Assembly: GCF_000744415.1 (NCBI RefSeq)
Contig: NZ_JQLW01000006.1
Location: 124,001-188,000 of the forward strand
DNA from: Ghiorsea bivora
Lineage (GTDB): Bacteria > Pseudomonadota > Zetaproteobacteria > Mariprofundales > Mariprofundaceae
Reading direction: 5' to 3'
DNA: 64,000 nt
Below the pieces are notes generated by a model that saw nothing but the letters and a program-made list of their open reading frames with translations, was not told the DNA's origin and searched no databases. Within the stretch, counting starts at the first letter, position 1; every line of letters starts with the position of its first letter. Shown piece after piece: positions 11,112 to 20,753 of the stretch. Made by a program: the position numbers and the translations under genes.

Positions 11112-12587
11112 TTACCTGCGCTCTTTTACTGTATATTCATAAGTCACAAGGAACTCCGTTACCGCAGTATCCAAGGTACCCTGAAACGCTTTTAAACGAC
11201 CCGCGCCTAGACGTATACCCACACCATTTTCCCACTGATAATCTGCATAAATATTGCCCATATACAGTGCTCCACCACCAACGGATGTTCCGCCACCGCC
11301 ACCACCACCTACGGCGACTTCTAAAGACAAGGAACTTTTACGCTCGAATAAAGGTATACGGTAACCAAGGTCAACAAAAGCTGCTCCGTAACCACCATAC
11401 CTTCCTCCCTTAGCGGCATACATCATATGTACACCATAATAAAGGTGCTCATTGGCAAATCGATTGACGACAACTTCTGAAGCTGAAAATGGTACTGCAT
11501 TTACACTGCCGCTAGGCGTGACCGTATGATAATTAAATGCGCCCACATGCCATACGTAATCAGTCGTATAAAAATTGTAAGGTTCTGCATATGGATTGTC
11601 CAAATCAACAGTAAACTCTACACCAACGTATTGTGCCTGCATGGCCCCTTGAACTGCTGCAACATATCCACTTTCCAGTGAAACTTGTGCATCTTTCGTG
11701 ATATCAACCGCCAAATTCACTGCGGCTTTGGCAAGCATTCCACCTTGTGTCAGCACTGCTGCACCACCGCCCATACCTATACCAATACGCGCACCAATAT
11801 TTATTGCATCTGTCCACATCGGGTATTCAACCCCTAAAAAACCTAAATACTCTGCATAACCACCAAGTTTGCCACCTGCGGCACCTACAATTTCTACACC
11901 CCAGTATGACGTTGGGGTCATCCAGTGCTCTGAACGTGCACCAAGCATCGTGGCAGTATCCTGAACATCGCTACGCAATAAATACCCACGATAAGAAGCA
12001 ACAGTAGCTCGAACACGGTGAAAACCTATGCCTCCATCAACGGGCTTTTGCGCAACAGCAGGCTGCTCATTGTATTTCACAGTATAAAAATCTTGGCTAG
12101 ATAAAAAAACAAAACCGAGCTGTCTGCTTGTAGCTGTACCATACGGAAAACGAACTTGAGATGTCGATATACCCACTTGATAATCTTTTAATTGATAAAG
12201 AATATCAAAATATGGTCGAATGGTTAATCCGCCACCCACCAAGTTATTTGCACCGCCACCACCGCCGCCACCAATATAAATACCTACACCTGAAAACCAT
12301 TGGTCTTTAATCTGTTTGCACCAAAGTGCTTCTGCACCAAGTGAAAAGAACCCGCCCCGCTGCCCAGTTACGGCACCATAAAGTGTCGCACCCACAAATA
12401 TATTATCATATGTTTCCAGTAAATAACTCGCACCAACCCAGCCTAAGCTTTCTTTATCCGTAAGTTGGATGTTTTCTACCGTCATTTTCATAAGTGCATT
12501 ATTAGCGGTCATCACTTGGCTTTCTTCAGCATTTGCATTGACCATGCTACAAAGTAAAAACAATATTATGTTTATATAAATTTTCAT
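11112..12587 (-). CDS. Exported protein built of three ~100-residue repeats with glycine-rich segments
   Basis: Not recognised as a named family. It has a signal peptide (residues 1-20, cleavage near NANA/EE) and no internal hydrophobic helix; alternating patterns and a C-terminus ending in alternating aromatic/hydrophobic residues suggest an outer-membrane beta-barrel. The mature protein is made of three related units, roughly residues 62-163, 227-328 and 382-487. Each starts with a Y/F-G-V/A-x6-G-x4-GG pattern, continues through a hydrophobic strand into a glycine run (seven G at 106-112 and seven at 427-433; a shorter GMGGG in the middle copy), and ends with a strand pair. Its ATG overlaps the stop of ogt (ATGA), so the two are co-translated, although no shared role is evident. 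Barrel localisation is inference. Confidence 0.7.
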   Translation of the reverse strand: MKIYINIILFLLCSMVNANAEESQVMTANNALMKMTVENIQLTDKESLGWVGASYLLETYDNIFVGATLYGAVTGQRGGFFSLGAEALWCKQIKDQWFSGVGIYIGGGGGGGANNLVGGGLTIRPYFDILYQLKDYQVGISTSQVRFPYGTATSRQLGFVFLSSQDFYTVKYNEQPAVAQKPVDGGIGFHRVRATVASYRGYLLRSDVQDTATMLGARSEHWMTPTSYWGVEIVGAAGGKLGGYAEYLGFLGVEYPMWTDAINIGARIGIGMGGGAAVLTQGGMLAKAAVNLAVDITKDAQVSLESGYVAAVQGAMQAQYVGVEFTVDLDNPYAEPYNFYTTDYVWHVGAFNYHTVTPSGSVNAVPFSASEVVVNRFANEHLYYGVHMMYAAKGGRYGGYGAAFVDLGYRIPLFERKSSLSLEVAVGGGGGGGTSVGGGALYMGNIYADYQWENGVGIRLGAGRLKAFQGTLDTAVTEFLVTYEYTVKERR

Positions 12588-13090
12588 CCAGACTGTTCTA
12601 AAGCCAAAAGCTTTCTTTTGGCAGGTAAACCACCCGCATAACCTACTAACGAACCATCAGAGCCAATAATGCGATGGCATGGAATCATGATGGAGATTGC
12701 ATTCGCTCCGTTGGCTGATGCCACAGCACGCACAGCTTTTTCATTGCCTATACTTTTGGATAAGACCAAATAAGAAGAGGTTGTACCATAAGGAATATCA
12801 ATCAATTCCCGCCAAACCTGCTTCTGAAAGTCAGTGCCTACCATCAACAATGGTATATTAAAGTTTTGACGTTGCCGATTAAAGTATTCATCCAATTCTT
12901 GGCGGGCTTGTTGCAGCACCGCCGTATCTTCTTCAATGTAAGTTACGCTCAAACCTTTTTGTAATCTAGCATCAATACTTTTTCGCGTTTTTCTATAGCG
13001 CCAATCCGCCATACATAATTGATTATCGTATACACCAAGTATCAATTCACCTGCTGGTGTATGAAAGTATTGTACTTGAATGTAAGACAT
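12584..13090 (-). CDS. ogt: Methylated-DNA-protein-cysteine S-methyltransferase
   Basis: Suicide DNA-repair protein that moves a methyl group from O6-methylguanine to its own cysteine. The active-site motif IPCHR is at 137-140 with acceptor Cys138, followed by the conserved Gly-rich segment GYAGGLPAKRKLL at 150-162; the arginine-finger region RAVASANGAN lies at 121-130. At 168 residues it has the short N-terminal domain of Ogt-type enzymes without an Ada regulatory part. It lies 30 bp downstream of thrC and overlaps the downstream repeat-protein gene by four bases. Whether it is Ogt or the separate MGMT type in strict nomenclature cannot be settled from the sequence alone. Confidence 0.93.
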   Translation of the reverse strand: MSYIQVQYFHTPAGELILGVYDNQLCMADWRYRKTRKSIDARLQKGLSVTYIEEDTAVLQQARQELDEYFNRQRQNFNIPLLMVGTDFQKQVWRELIDIPYGTTSSYLVLSKSIGNEKAVRAVASANGANAISIMIPCHRIIGSDGSLVGYAGGLPAKRKLLALEQSG

Positions 13091-13120
13091 AAAACAGCGT
13101 AAAAAACACGCTTAAAGCTT

Positions 13121-14179
13121 TTAGCCTTCTAACACCCTGCGCACTGCATCCTCAGTGGCATCAATGGTGACAGGGGTGGCAATATCTTGCATGGCGGTGT
13201 CCGGGTCTTTCAAACCATTGCCTGTAAGTGTACAAACAATCTTATCACCTGCTTTGAAATAACCAGCCTTGTTAAGCTTGATAATACCTGCAACAGATGC
13301 CGCAGAGGCTGGTTCACAGAACACACCTTCAAGGCTTGCCAACATATCGTATGCTTGTAAAATTTCTTTATCGGTCACGGCATCAATCACGCCACCGGAT
13401 TCATCACGTGCATCTTCTGCTTGCTGCCATGATGCAGGTTTACCAATACGAATCGCAGTGGCAATGGTTTCAGGATTTTCAACAGGTGCGCCATTTACAA
13501 TGGGTGCAGCACCTGCGGCTTGGAAACCAAGCATTTTGGGCAATGATTTAGAAATACGGTGTTCTTTGTATTCTTTATAACCTTTCCAATACGCAGTGAT
13601 ATTACCAGCATTACCCACGGGAAGCGCATGATAATCAGGTGCAAAACCTAGCTCATCAATAATCTCAAATGCACCTGTTTTTTGTCCTTCAATACGATAA
13701 GGATTCACAGAGTTGACCAAAGAAATCGAACCATCGGCAGAAATATCGCGCACGATTTGCAAAGCATCATCAAAGTTGCCTTTAATTTGAATCACTTTCG
13801 CACCATAACGCATGCCTTGACTCATTTTACCCAAGGCGATTTTTCCATCAGGAATTAATACATACGCTTCCATGCCTGAGTTGGCTGCATAAGCTGCTGC
13901 AGAGGCTGAAGTATTGCCCGTAGATGCACAGATAATTTTACGCGAGCCTGCATTATATGCTTGGGTAACAGCCATGGTCATGCCACGGTCTTTAAAGGAA
14001 CCTGTAGGATTCAAACCTTCAAATTTAAGAAAAATATTAAGTTCTGGGTTGATGGCGTTACGCAAGTTATGCGATTCATGAAGCGGCGTATTGCCTTCAT
14101 AAAGCGTGATAATTGCATCATCCTTGGCGATTGGTAAAAACGCACGGTAACGGTCGATGATTCCTTGGTAATGTGGCAT
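13121..14179 (-). CDS. thrC: Threonine synthase
   Basis: PLP enzyme converting O-phosphohomoserine to threonine. The PLP lysine is Lys63 in the motif [11 protein letters not shown]; the phosphate-binding glycine loop is seen as [16 protein letters not shown]. At 352 residues it is the short form of the enzyme, without the extended N-terminal domain of the E. coli or plant types. It is in a minus-strand series after thiO (76 bp gap). Aspartate-semialdehyde dehydrogenase (asd), two steps earlier in the pathway, lies about 6.6 kb upstream in the same orientation. A related PLP enzyme such as threonine dehydratase is less likely given the motif and length. Confidence 0.93.
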   Translation of the reverse strand: MPHYQGIIDRYRAFLPIAKDDAIITLYEGNTPLHESHNLRNAINPELNIFLKFEGLNPTGSFKDRGMTMAVTQAYNAGSRKIICASTGNTSASAAAYAANSGMEAYVLIPDGKIALGKMSQGMRYGAKVIQIKGNFDDALQIVRDISADGSISLVNSVNPYRIEGQKTGAFEIIDELGFAPDYHALPVGNAGNITAYWKGYKEYKEHRISKSLPKMLGFQAAGAAPIVNGAPVENPETIATAIRIGKPASWQQAEDARDESGGVIDAVTDKEILQAYDMLASLEGVFCEPASAASVAGIIKLNKAGYFKAGDKIVCTLTGNGLKDPDTAMQDIATPVTIDATEDAVRRVLEG

Positions 14180-14255
14180 GAAAAAAATCCTTAATCCATC
14201 AATAAAGTGAGCTCAATTATGCTACCAAATATAACAACGGCAAGCTTTGCAATGA

Positions 14256-15395
14256 TTATAGCTGCGGATAACCAACCGATTCACTTTCACAAACCACCCT
14301 ATCAGGTGCAAAAGCATCCATGTTTATGTTGGGTTGCGTGCCACATATCCAATCTGCCATCACCTTGGCTGTAATCGGCGCAAGCGCTACACCATTGCGA
14401 TAATGCCCTGTCGCCACCCACAATCCTTGCTTAGCTGACACTTTGCCCAGATAAGGCAACCCATCAGGACTACCTGGTCTAAATCCCATCCACTGTTGCT
14501 CAACTTGTGCATGTTTTAAACTTGGTATTAACCGCTGTGTTGCTGCAAGCAGCTCGCTTAGGGCTTCAACTGTATTGCCCCGAGCAAAACCAACATTCTC
14601 CATGGTAGCACCCACCAGCACTCTACCATCCTTTCGCGGCACAAAATAAGCATCATCATGTTTAACAATATGTTTTAATGTGCCAGGTTTTGTTTTTAAT
14701 AGTACAATTTGCCCTTTTACGGGTTTTACGTGTAAATCAAAACCACTTTGTACTGCAAGTTTTTCGCTCCAGCTACCCGCAGCCAATAATACGGCATCAG
14801 CTTCATAAGTTTGACCTTGTGATGTTTGTACACCACATACGCTTCCCGTTTCATGTTCTAACAATTGGGCAACTTCACTATGTTCAATCACTTCCACACC
14901 CAATTTTTGTAAATACAGCATCACGGCTTTTAATAATTCAGGGTTTCTCACTTGGTAAACATCTTGCCAATACAATGCTTCTTCAACAAACGTCGATAAG
15001 TTAGGCTCTATGTCTAAAGCTTGCTTTGGCGTTAAACGCTGCATCTCCCAGTCAAACTTATCCGACCAAACTTGCGCTGCACTTTGATGTTTTACAGCAT
15101 CATCTGCAAAACAAGGAATAAGCAAACCACTTTGAATACGTTGAATATCATGCCCTGTTTCATGTGTAAGCTCAGCTTGTAGTTCTGGATACAAATCAAG
15201 GCTAGCATTAACCAAGTCCGTAAAGCTATCAGGGTAAAGCCATGGGTGAATAGGGCATAAAATACCTGCACCAGCCCACGAAGACTCACTAGCGGCTTCA
15301 GCTTTTTCTAAAACAACCACATCTACGCCTTGTTGTTTTAAACGCAATGCCGTCAACAAACCAATTAAACCCGCACCTATCACAACTACTTTCAT
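14256..15395 (-). CDS. thiO: Glycine oxidase ThiO (FAD-dependent)
   Basis: FAD-dependent amine oxidase of the DAO family; ThiO oxidises glycine to the imine used for the thiazole half of thiamine. The N-terminal dinucleotide-binding fold is VVVIGAGLIGLLTALRL (residues 3-19), followed by the conserved SSWAGAGILCP segment near 38-48 typical of ThiO and the C-terminal GHYRNGVALAPITAKVM motif near 341-357, also family-typical. The gene follows truA with only 3 bp between. No other thiazole genes (thiG, thiS) are in the window. A different glycine/D-amino-acid oxidase remains possible but the two ThiO motifs are convincing. Confidence 0.9.
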   Translation of the reverse strand: MKVVVIGAGLIGLLTALRLKQQGVDVVVLEKAEAASESSWAGAGILCPIHPWLYPDSFTDLVNASLDLYPELQAELTHETGHDIQRIQSGLLIPCFADDAVKHQSAAQVWSDKFDWEMQRLTPKQALDIEPNLSTFVEEALYWQDVYQVRNPELLKAVMLYLQKLGVEVIEHSEVAQLLEHETGSVCGVQTSQGQTYEADAVLLAAGSWSEKLAVQSGFDLHVKPVKGQIVLLKTKPGTLKHIVKHDDAYFVPRKDGRVLVGATMENVGFARGNTVEALSELLAATQRLIPSLKHAQVEQQWMGFRPGSPDGLPYLGKVSAKQGLWVATGHYRNGVALAPITAKVMADWICGTQPNINMDAFAPDRVVCESESVGYPQL

Positions 15396-15398
15396 CGT

Positions 15399-16205
15399 TT
15401 AACCCATCAAACCGGAAATTTCTTGCGCTGAAAACGCTGGGTATAAAGCATCTGTAAAATACAAACCATGTGCAGGTGCAGTTTGTGCCGCCGCACAGCG
15501 GTTTTTACCCAATAACAAGGTTTGCATGTATTCTGGCTGCCATCGACCAATACCCACAGCAACAAGCGAACCCACAATATTTCTCACCATGTGGTATAAA
15601 AAAGCATCAGCAGCAACATCAATGGTAAACCAATGTCCATCTTGTTTCACTTGCAAAACCTTTAACTCACGTTCAGGTGCATTGGCTTGGCAACCTGAGG
15701 CACGAAATGTTGTAAAATCATGTTTGCCCACGATAAAAGATGCAGCCTGATTCATTTTCTCCACATCCAGTGTTTGAAATACCCACCATGCCTGCTTGTT
15801 ATACAACACAGAACTAACGGAACGATTCCAAATTTTATATTGATAACGTCGCTCAAAGCAATCAAATCGCGCATGAAAATCATTGGATACAGCCTTGATA
15901 CCATGCACCAAAACACCAGCGTCTCGCAAATGAAAGTTTAAACCTTTCATATAAGCATGAGGACTATCTAACCAACGCGATTTCACCACATCAGCATGAA
16001 TTAACATATGTGTCGCATGCACACCTGTATCTGTTCGCCCTGCCGCAGCAAAACATGGCTCTGCATCACTGCCTTCGATTTTAAACATTGCTGTTTCCAT
16101 CGCTTCTTGCACCGTATATGCATTGTCTTGCCGTTGCCAACCGTGAAACTTCGAACCATCAAACTCAATGACCATAGCTAGCCGTTGCCTTTGCACATGT
16201 ATCAT
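15399..16205 (-). CDS. truA: tRNA pseudouridine(38-40) synthase
   Basis: Makes pseudouridine in the anticodon stem-loop of tRNAs. The catalytic aspartate lies in AGRTDTGVHA (Asp59 with the start used here), and LVAVGIGRW plus the FHARFDCFERRYQY segment are family landmarks. A TTG two codons upstream at 16211 is also in frame; ATG 16205 is chosen because its ATGA overlaps the stop of the upstream EcfT-like gene, a common coupling arrangement. 268 residues is normal. It belongs to the minus-strand series fimV - ecfT-like - truA - thiO. Confidence 0.96.
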   Translation of the reverse strand: MIHVQRQRLAMVIEFDGSKFHGWQRQDNAYTVQEAMETAMFKIEGSDAEPCFAAAGRTDTGVHATHMLIHADVVKSRWLDSPHAYMKGLNFHLRDAGVLVHGIKAVSNDFHARFDCFERRYQYKIWNRSVSSVLYNKQAWWVFQTLDVEKMNQAASFIVGKHDFTTFRASGCQANAPERELKVLQVKQDGHWFTIDVAADAFLYHMVRNIVGSLVAVGIGRWQPEYMQTLLLGKNRCAAAQTAPAHGLYFTDALYPAFSAQEISGLMG

Positions 16206-16873
16206 AACCAAAGCCCCAGTAACGCAAGTATAGCCAATGCACCAAAACCTAAATCTGAAACCACCAACTTGGATCTTGGCTCATTCACCTGCAGCAACTT
16301 CTCCACCTCATCATCCCACTGTTCCCACAAAAGTTGTGCTTCATTACGTGAACTCTTTAATATAGATAATATACTTTCAAACAACACATCGGGTAAGGTC
16401 AACCATTTATGCTCTAAGCTTTGCCAATACATGCGTTGTTTATTTAGCAATTGGGGAATCGTGATACGTAATCGCGTTAATAATAATAAGCGGGGTAACA
16501 ATACTTGGCTTAAAGCTGGTGTTTTTTGTAAAACTTGTAAAAGGTATTTCATTTTTAACACCTGCATGACCAATAAAGCCGTAAAAAACATACATGCCAA
16601 ATTCAGACTGAGCGAAAAAGACTGTTTTAAACCTTCAATACTTATAGGTAAACCCATAATATATGTACCAGGTGTAAAAAAACCGTGTAGCAAAATAATA
16701 GGAATAAACAACCAAACCAAGAGCCTAAAACTTCGCACAATTATCACCATGCTTTTACTTTGTAAATACAAAAGTCCAACCGTGAACAGTGTGAATACCA
16801 CCAACACAGTATCATCTGCCATAACTGTGGCAAATAGAAACCATGCAATTGCAAAAAGGAACCGACAGTACAC
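16202..16873 (-). CDS. EcfT/CbiQ-like energy-coupling membrane protein (orphan)
   Basis: Membrane protein of 223 residues with about four to five hydrophobic helices in the first 110 residues and a charged helical C-terminal half ending in another hydrophobic segment. The segment around FFTPGTYIMGLPISIEGLKQSFSLSLNLA and the following LPRLLLLTRLR resemble the T-component (CbiQ/EcfT) of energy-coupling-factor vitamin and metal transporters. No ECF ATPase or substrate-binding S-component is nearby, so the assignment rests on the fold pattern only. The start is GTG at 16873, immediately after the fimV stop (TAAGTG), with no strong ribosome-binding site, implying translational coupling. The stop overlaps the truA start. 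Confidence 0.6.
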   Translation of the reverse strand: MYCRFLFAIAWFLFATVMADDTVLVVFTLFTVGLLYLQSKSMVIIVRSFRLLVWLFIPIILLHGFFTPGTYIMGLPISIEGLKQSFSLSLNLACMFFTALLVMQVLKMKYLLQVLQKTPALSQVLLPRLLLLTRLRITIPQLLNKQRMYWQSLEHKWLTLPDVLFESILSILKSSRNEAQLLWEQWDDEVEKLLQVNEPRSKLVVSDLGFGALAILALLGLWL

Positions 16874-19800
16874 TTATTTCTTAGGTTCATCCTCATCAAG
16901 CAAACCTTTAAGGTCATTCATTAACCCATCTAATTCAGTGGTTGCTTCTAAGTCTTCAGCCGCATTGTTTTGTAGTGATTCAATACTGGTTTCAATATTT
17001 TCAAGTTCACCGGTCGCATTAAAAACATCTTCCATAGGGTCGGATGAAACATCCATCATCAATGTTTTATCACTATCCATATCATCAAGGCTAGCCAAAT
17101 GATCATTATCAGCTTTTACATCGGCAGCCGATGTTTGCGCTAAGTTCTTCTGCGTATTATCCATTATAACAGTTGAATCAAAAGCATCGGATGCTGGTTT
17201 GGAAGTCGAACTGTCTTCTGTTTCCTCATCCAAGCTTATTTCTTGCAAATCAAAATCGTCTAAATCCAATTCTGTTGAAGCTTCCGCACTTACCTCATCA
17301 TCGGCATCAATAAGCAAGTCATCACCAATCATATCCAACCCATCCAAATCAACTTCAGATGTTAGCTCTTCTTCAATAGCTTTCACTTCATCTAGTGCAG
17401 AATCAGTGTCTTCTGAAAAACCAGATAAATCCAAGGATATACTATCCAAGTCTTCTAAAGGTTCTTGATCATGACTTTGTTTAGCCGAATCATCCAAAGC
17501 TAGCACATCGGTACCTAAATCTTGAATTTCATCAATATCATCATTGGATATATCTGAAGCCAAGTTGCTCTCTTCAGCATCGCTAAGCAGTGCATTGGCT
17601 GCTTCAAATGGATCTTCCGCATCTGCAGGAATCTCAACTGCAGTAGCATTTGCTTCCTCTTCTGCTTGCGCACGTGCTTGTTCTACCTGCCTATCATTGA
17701 TTGCATCATCAAGCTTGGCTTCAGCTTCGCCCGAAGAAACAACCATGGTTTCATCTGTTGTTTGCACAGCAGAAGTGCTTTCTAAATCATCATCTTCTAG
17801 GTCAATTTCATTTAATAAATTCTCAGAACTATCAGTCTCATCAAAATCGATACCATAGTTTTCTAGGTCTATGCTTTTTTCCATATCTGAAAGTTCACTG
17901 CTTGCTTCCTCAGTATCACTTGCACCCATTTCACTAAAGTCAAAATCTACTTCAATCTCATCTGCACTGTCACTTTCATCTTTCGATTCAGTTTCATCTG
18001 TGGATGAATTACTTAGGAAATCACCAAAGTCCACAGCACCTGTATCCAATGATTCATCTTCCATCACATCGGCAGTTTTATTTGTGACGTTATCCGATGT
18101 GTCCGTAGCATCACTTGTATCCAAGCTTACTTCATCTACAGTTAAATCGCCGAAGTCCAGTTCACCTGTATCCAAAGCTTCGATACTCATAGCGTCTTCT
18201 AACTCATCATCTGCTGAAGCACTTTCTTCCACTATTACATTTTCTTGCACATCATTTTCTTCAACATCTAAGTCACCAAAGTCCAACTCACCTGTATCCA
18301 ATTCAATGTTGCCCATCACATCTTCTAATGCAACATCATCTGTTGAAACCATATCCTCAACATCACTTGCTTCAGTAAGGTCTAGGGCACCAAAATCTAA
18401 GTCACCCGTATCCAAAGCTTGGGCATCATCCATTGCATCTTCATCACCCAAATTTATTGAGTCAAGGCCAATATCATCTACATTTTCGCCTGTATCTGTT
18501 TCACCAAAATCAATACCTGCAAAATCGATATCATCACCCATATCGATACCAGCATCTTCTTCCACATCACCAAAATCCATTTTACCTGTATCAAGTAGCT
18601 CTGGCTCCATCACATCTTCAGGCATACTGTCTGTAGACGCACTGTCTGAATCAGATGATATACTATCTGGAGCATCAAAATTAATAGCGCCAAAATCCAC
18701 AATACCTGTGTCTTCACCAGTAAAATCGTCATCCTTTAATGCTGAGATTTCAGATGCTTGCTCAGCATCATCTACTGCACCACTGGTAGCATCATCACTA
18801 CTTGCCGCCTCAGCTGAAGAATCAGCCAACAAACCCTCAAATGTTGCCAAAGCAGAACCTACCAACACAGCTTTGGCTGCATTAAGTGCCGCTTCTTCAC
18901 CTTCTGAGTTTTTACGCATGCGCAAAATTCGCACCAATTTTGCATGTGCTGCAGCATCTTGATCATCCAACTTCAATGCCAGACGTACTTGTTTCTCTGC
19001 TTCATCTTCCATGCCATAACGCAAGTAAACATCAGCTTCTTCAAGATAATTCACGCTAGGATCTGGTGTCTCATCTACATCGCTATCAAAGGCATCCATT
19101 TCTCCCGTTTCATCATCGGTAAAGTCTGGGATTTCCTCTAAAGGCTCATCATTATTGGTTGGATTTTCTCTTACAGCCTGCTCTTCAGACAAGTCTGAAG
19201 GCATTTCAAAATCATCAACATCCATTTGCTTGGTTGCATCTTGATCATCAACGGATTCAACATCATATTCTTCCACAACATCATCAAACACTTCTTCTTT
19301 TGACGCAGTTTGTTCTGCTGGATGTTTGGGTTGGCGGCGCAACAACATCACCACAGCACCAATAAGACCCAATACCAACAACCCAAGCCCAGATAATGCA
19401 TACATGAGCCAGCCTGAAGTATCTTGTTCTTCACTTGCTTTAGCCTTCTCTAATTGACCTTTTAAACGTGAGATAACAATTTCCAAACGTTTGTTTTGCG
19501 CATCTAAAGCTGCCGCATCCACAGTAACCGTTGCTTCATTGGCTTTTTTCTCAGCAGCTTGCAAACGTTCTTCCAAGGCAGACATTTTATTTTGTAATGA
19601 TGAAAGCTCACTATCCTTTTGCGCAATCACTTGCTCTGCTGCAATCAATTTTGCAGAAACCTCTTGGTCAGCCATGTTTGTTTGAGGCTGAACTTCTTCG
19701 GCTTGTAGTGGTTTTTTTGTTTTTTCTGGTGCCAACATGGGTGCGCTAGCAACACCTGAAGCCTTCTGACCTATGCGAACACGACGTGTATAACGATGTT

Positions 19801-20701
19801 TTTGTGCATCAGCAACAGCAGCATACTTGGGCTGCTTGGTCATGTTTTTCCAAACCTTATTTTGCTCGCTAATCACTTGTTTGGCATGGGCAACAGAAAC
19901 TTGTTCCACTTCTTCAGCCGCAGGTACATCCAAATACGAACCTGCTTTAATTAAGTTGATATTACCTTTACCAAACTTATCTTTATTCTTTTCAAATAAA
20001 GCAACCATCACCTGTTGATTGGTAAACCTATCATCCAAACGTAATCGTTTGGCAACCACCGTAATCGTGTCACCATAAACCATTGGCCCGTAACGCGATG
20101 TACGTGCCCAACCTGAATACGGCTTAAAGGTATTTTCCACAACTTGTTCAGATTGGCTATCATCAACAGGCTCTACAAAAGCAGATTTTGCACCTTGCGG
20201 TACTTTAGTGATAAAGGCATCAGAAGTATCTGGTTGAACTGTTGCTGCATTTACAGGGGCTGCAACCACTTTGGGTGCTTCATTCTCCTGCATCATTTCA
20301 ACCGCAGCAGACTCTAAGAAAATAGGTAGTTTTTTGTAATGGGTCGAACGTCCATAACGTACTTTAAGGACTAGATTAAAGAACGCTGTATCGATAGGTG
20401 CTTCTGAGGTGAGTTTAACACGCGCCCCACGTTCATCTTTGACAATATCTGTACGGATTTGGTTGATCACTTGATCTCGATATACTTCGAGAATTCGATA
20501 GTCCGATGAAGAACCTAGCTCAACAGAAATTTTCGAAAGTGTTTCCTTCCCATCCAAGCGAAGTGGCACTTCGGCGTAAAAAGGTTCACCAATATGGCTC
20601 GCCACATCAATACGCTCAAATGATACTGCTCCCACACTTTGAATGCCGAACAAAAAAACCAGCACAAAGCTTAAAAAAACATGCATAGCTCGCTGAAGCA
20701 T
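16874..20701 (-). CDS. fimV: FimV/HubP-family polar landmark protein with acidic DTG repeats
   Basis: Large inner-membrane protein (1275 residues) of the FimV/HubP family, which organises cell poles and type IV pili or flagella in related bacteria. In order: signal peptide (1-25); periplasmic N-terminal domain typical of FimV (26-130); LysM-like peptidoglycan-binding segment (about 204-260, YGPMVYGDTITVVAKRLR); coiled coil (345-420); single membrane helix (431-455); then a long cytoplasmic acidic region. A TPR-like helical pair is at 552-612. From 663 to 893 the motif LDTGxxDFG recurs six times (DTG at 664, 704, 764, 802, 844, 886), 38-60 residues apart. AGGAGG stands 7 bases before the ATG. 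The length and acidity are normal for FimV; the regular DTG repeats are the unusual part. Confidence 0.88.
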   Translation of the reverse strand: MLQRAMHVFLSFVLVFLFGIQSVGAVSFERIDVASHIGEPFYAEVPLRLDGKETLSKISVELGSSSDYRILEVYRDQVINQIRTDIVKDERGARVKLTSEAPIDTAFFNLVLKVRYGRSTHYKKLPIFLESAAVEMMQENEAPKVVAAPVNAATVQPDTSDAFITKVPQGAKSAFVEPVDDSQSEQVVENTFKPYSGWARTSRYGPMVYGDTITVVAKRLRLDDRFTNQQVMVALFEKNKDKFGKGNINLIKAGSYLDVPAAEEVEQVSVAHAKQVISEQNKVWKNMTKQPKYAAVADAQKHRYTRRVRIGQKASGVASAPMLAPEKTKKPLQAEEVQPQTNMADQEVSAKLIAAEQVIAQKDSELSSLQNKMSALEERLQAAEKKANEATVTVDAAALDAQNKRLEIVISRLKGQLEKAKASEEQDTSGWLMYALSGLGLLVLGLIGAVVMLLRRQPKHPAEQTASKEEVFDDVVEEYDVESVDDQDATKQMDVDDFEMPSDLSEEQAVRENPTNNDEPLEEIPDFTDDETGEMDAFDSDVDETPDPSVNYLEEADVYLRYGMEDEAEKQVRLALKLDDQDAAAHAKLVRILRMRKNSEGEEAALNAAKAVLVGSALATFEGLLADSSAEAASSDDATSGAVDDAEQASEISALKDDDFTGEDTGIVDFGAINFDAPDSISSDSDSASTDSMPEDVMEPELLDTGKMDFGDVEEDAGIDMGDDIDFAGIDFGETDTGENVDDIGLDSINLGDEDAMDDAQALDTGDLDFGALDLTEASDVEDMVSTDDVALEDVMGNIELDTGELDFGDLDVEENDVQENVIVEESASADDELEDAMSIEALDTGELDFGDLTVDEVSLDTSDATDTSDNVTNKTADVMEDESLDTGAVDFGDFLSNSSTDETESKDESDSADEIEVDFDFSEMGASDTEEASSELSDMEKSIDLENYGIDFDETDSSENLLNEIDLEDDDLESTSAVQTTDETMVVSSGEAEAKLDDAINDRQVEQARAQAEEEANATAVEIPADAEDPFEAANALLSDAEESNLASDISNDDIDEIQDLGTDVLALDDSAKQSHDQEPLEDLDSISLDLSGFSEDTDSALDEVKAIEEELTSEVDLDGLDMIGDDLLIDADDEVSAEASTELDLDDFDLQEISLDEETEDSSTSKPASDAFDSTVIMDNTQKNLAQTSAADVKADNDHLASLDDMDSDKTLMMDVSSDPMEDVFNATGELENIETSIESLQNNAAEDLEATTELDGLMNDLKGLLDEDEPKK

Positions 20702-20753
20702 GCCTGCCTCCTATCCCTCAGATTAATGAAATAAGAGGTCACCCACTATTTCA

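Noticed and set aside
16185-17102. Plus-strand frame of 305 codons spanning truA, the EcfT-like gene and fimV ends
   Set aside because: Antisense to three well-supported genes, no family-like pattern.
17871-18962. Long Ser-rich plus-strand reading frame (363 codons) opposite fimV
   Set aside because: It is the complement of the acidic Asp/Ser/Glu codons of the FimV-like gene, has no ribosome-binding site and looks like low-complexity shadow sequence.
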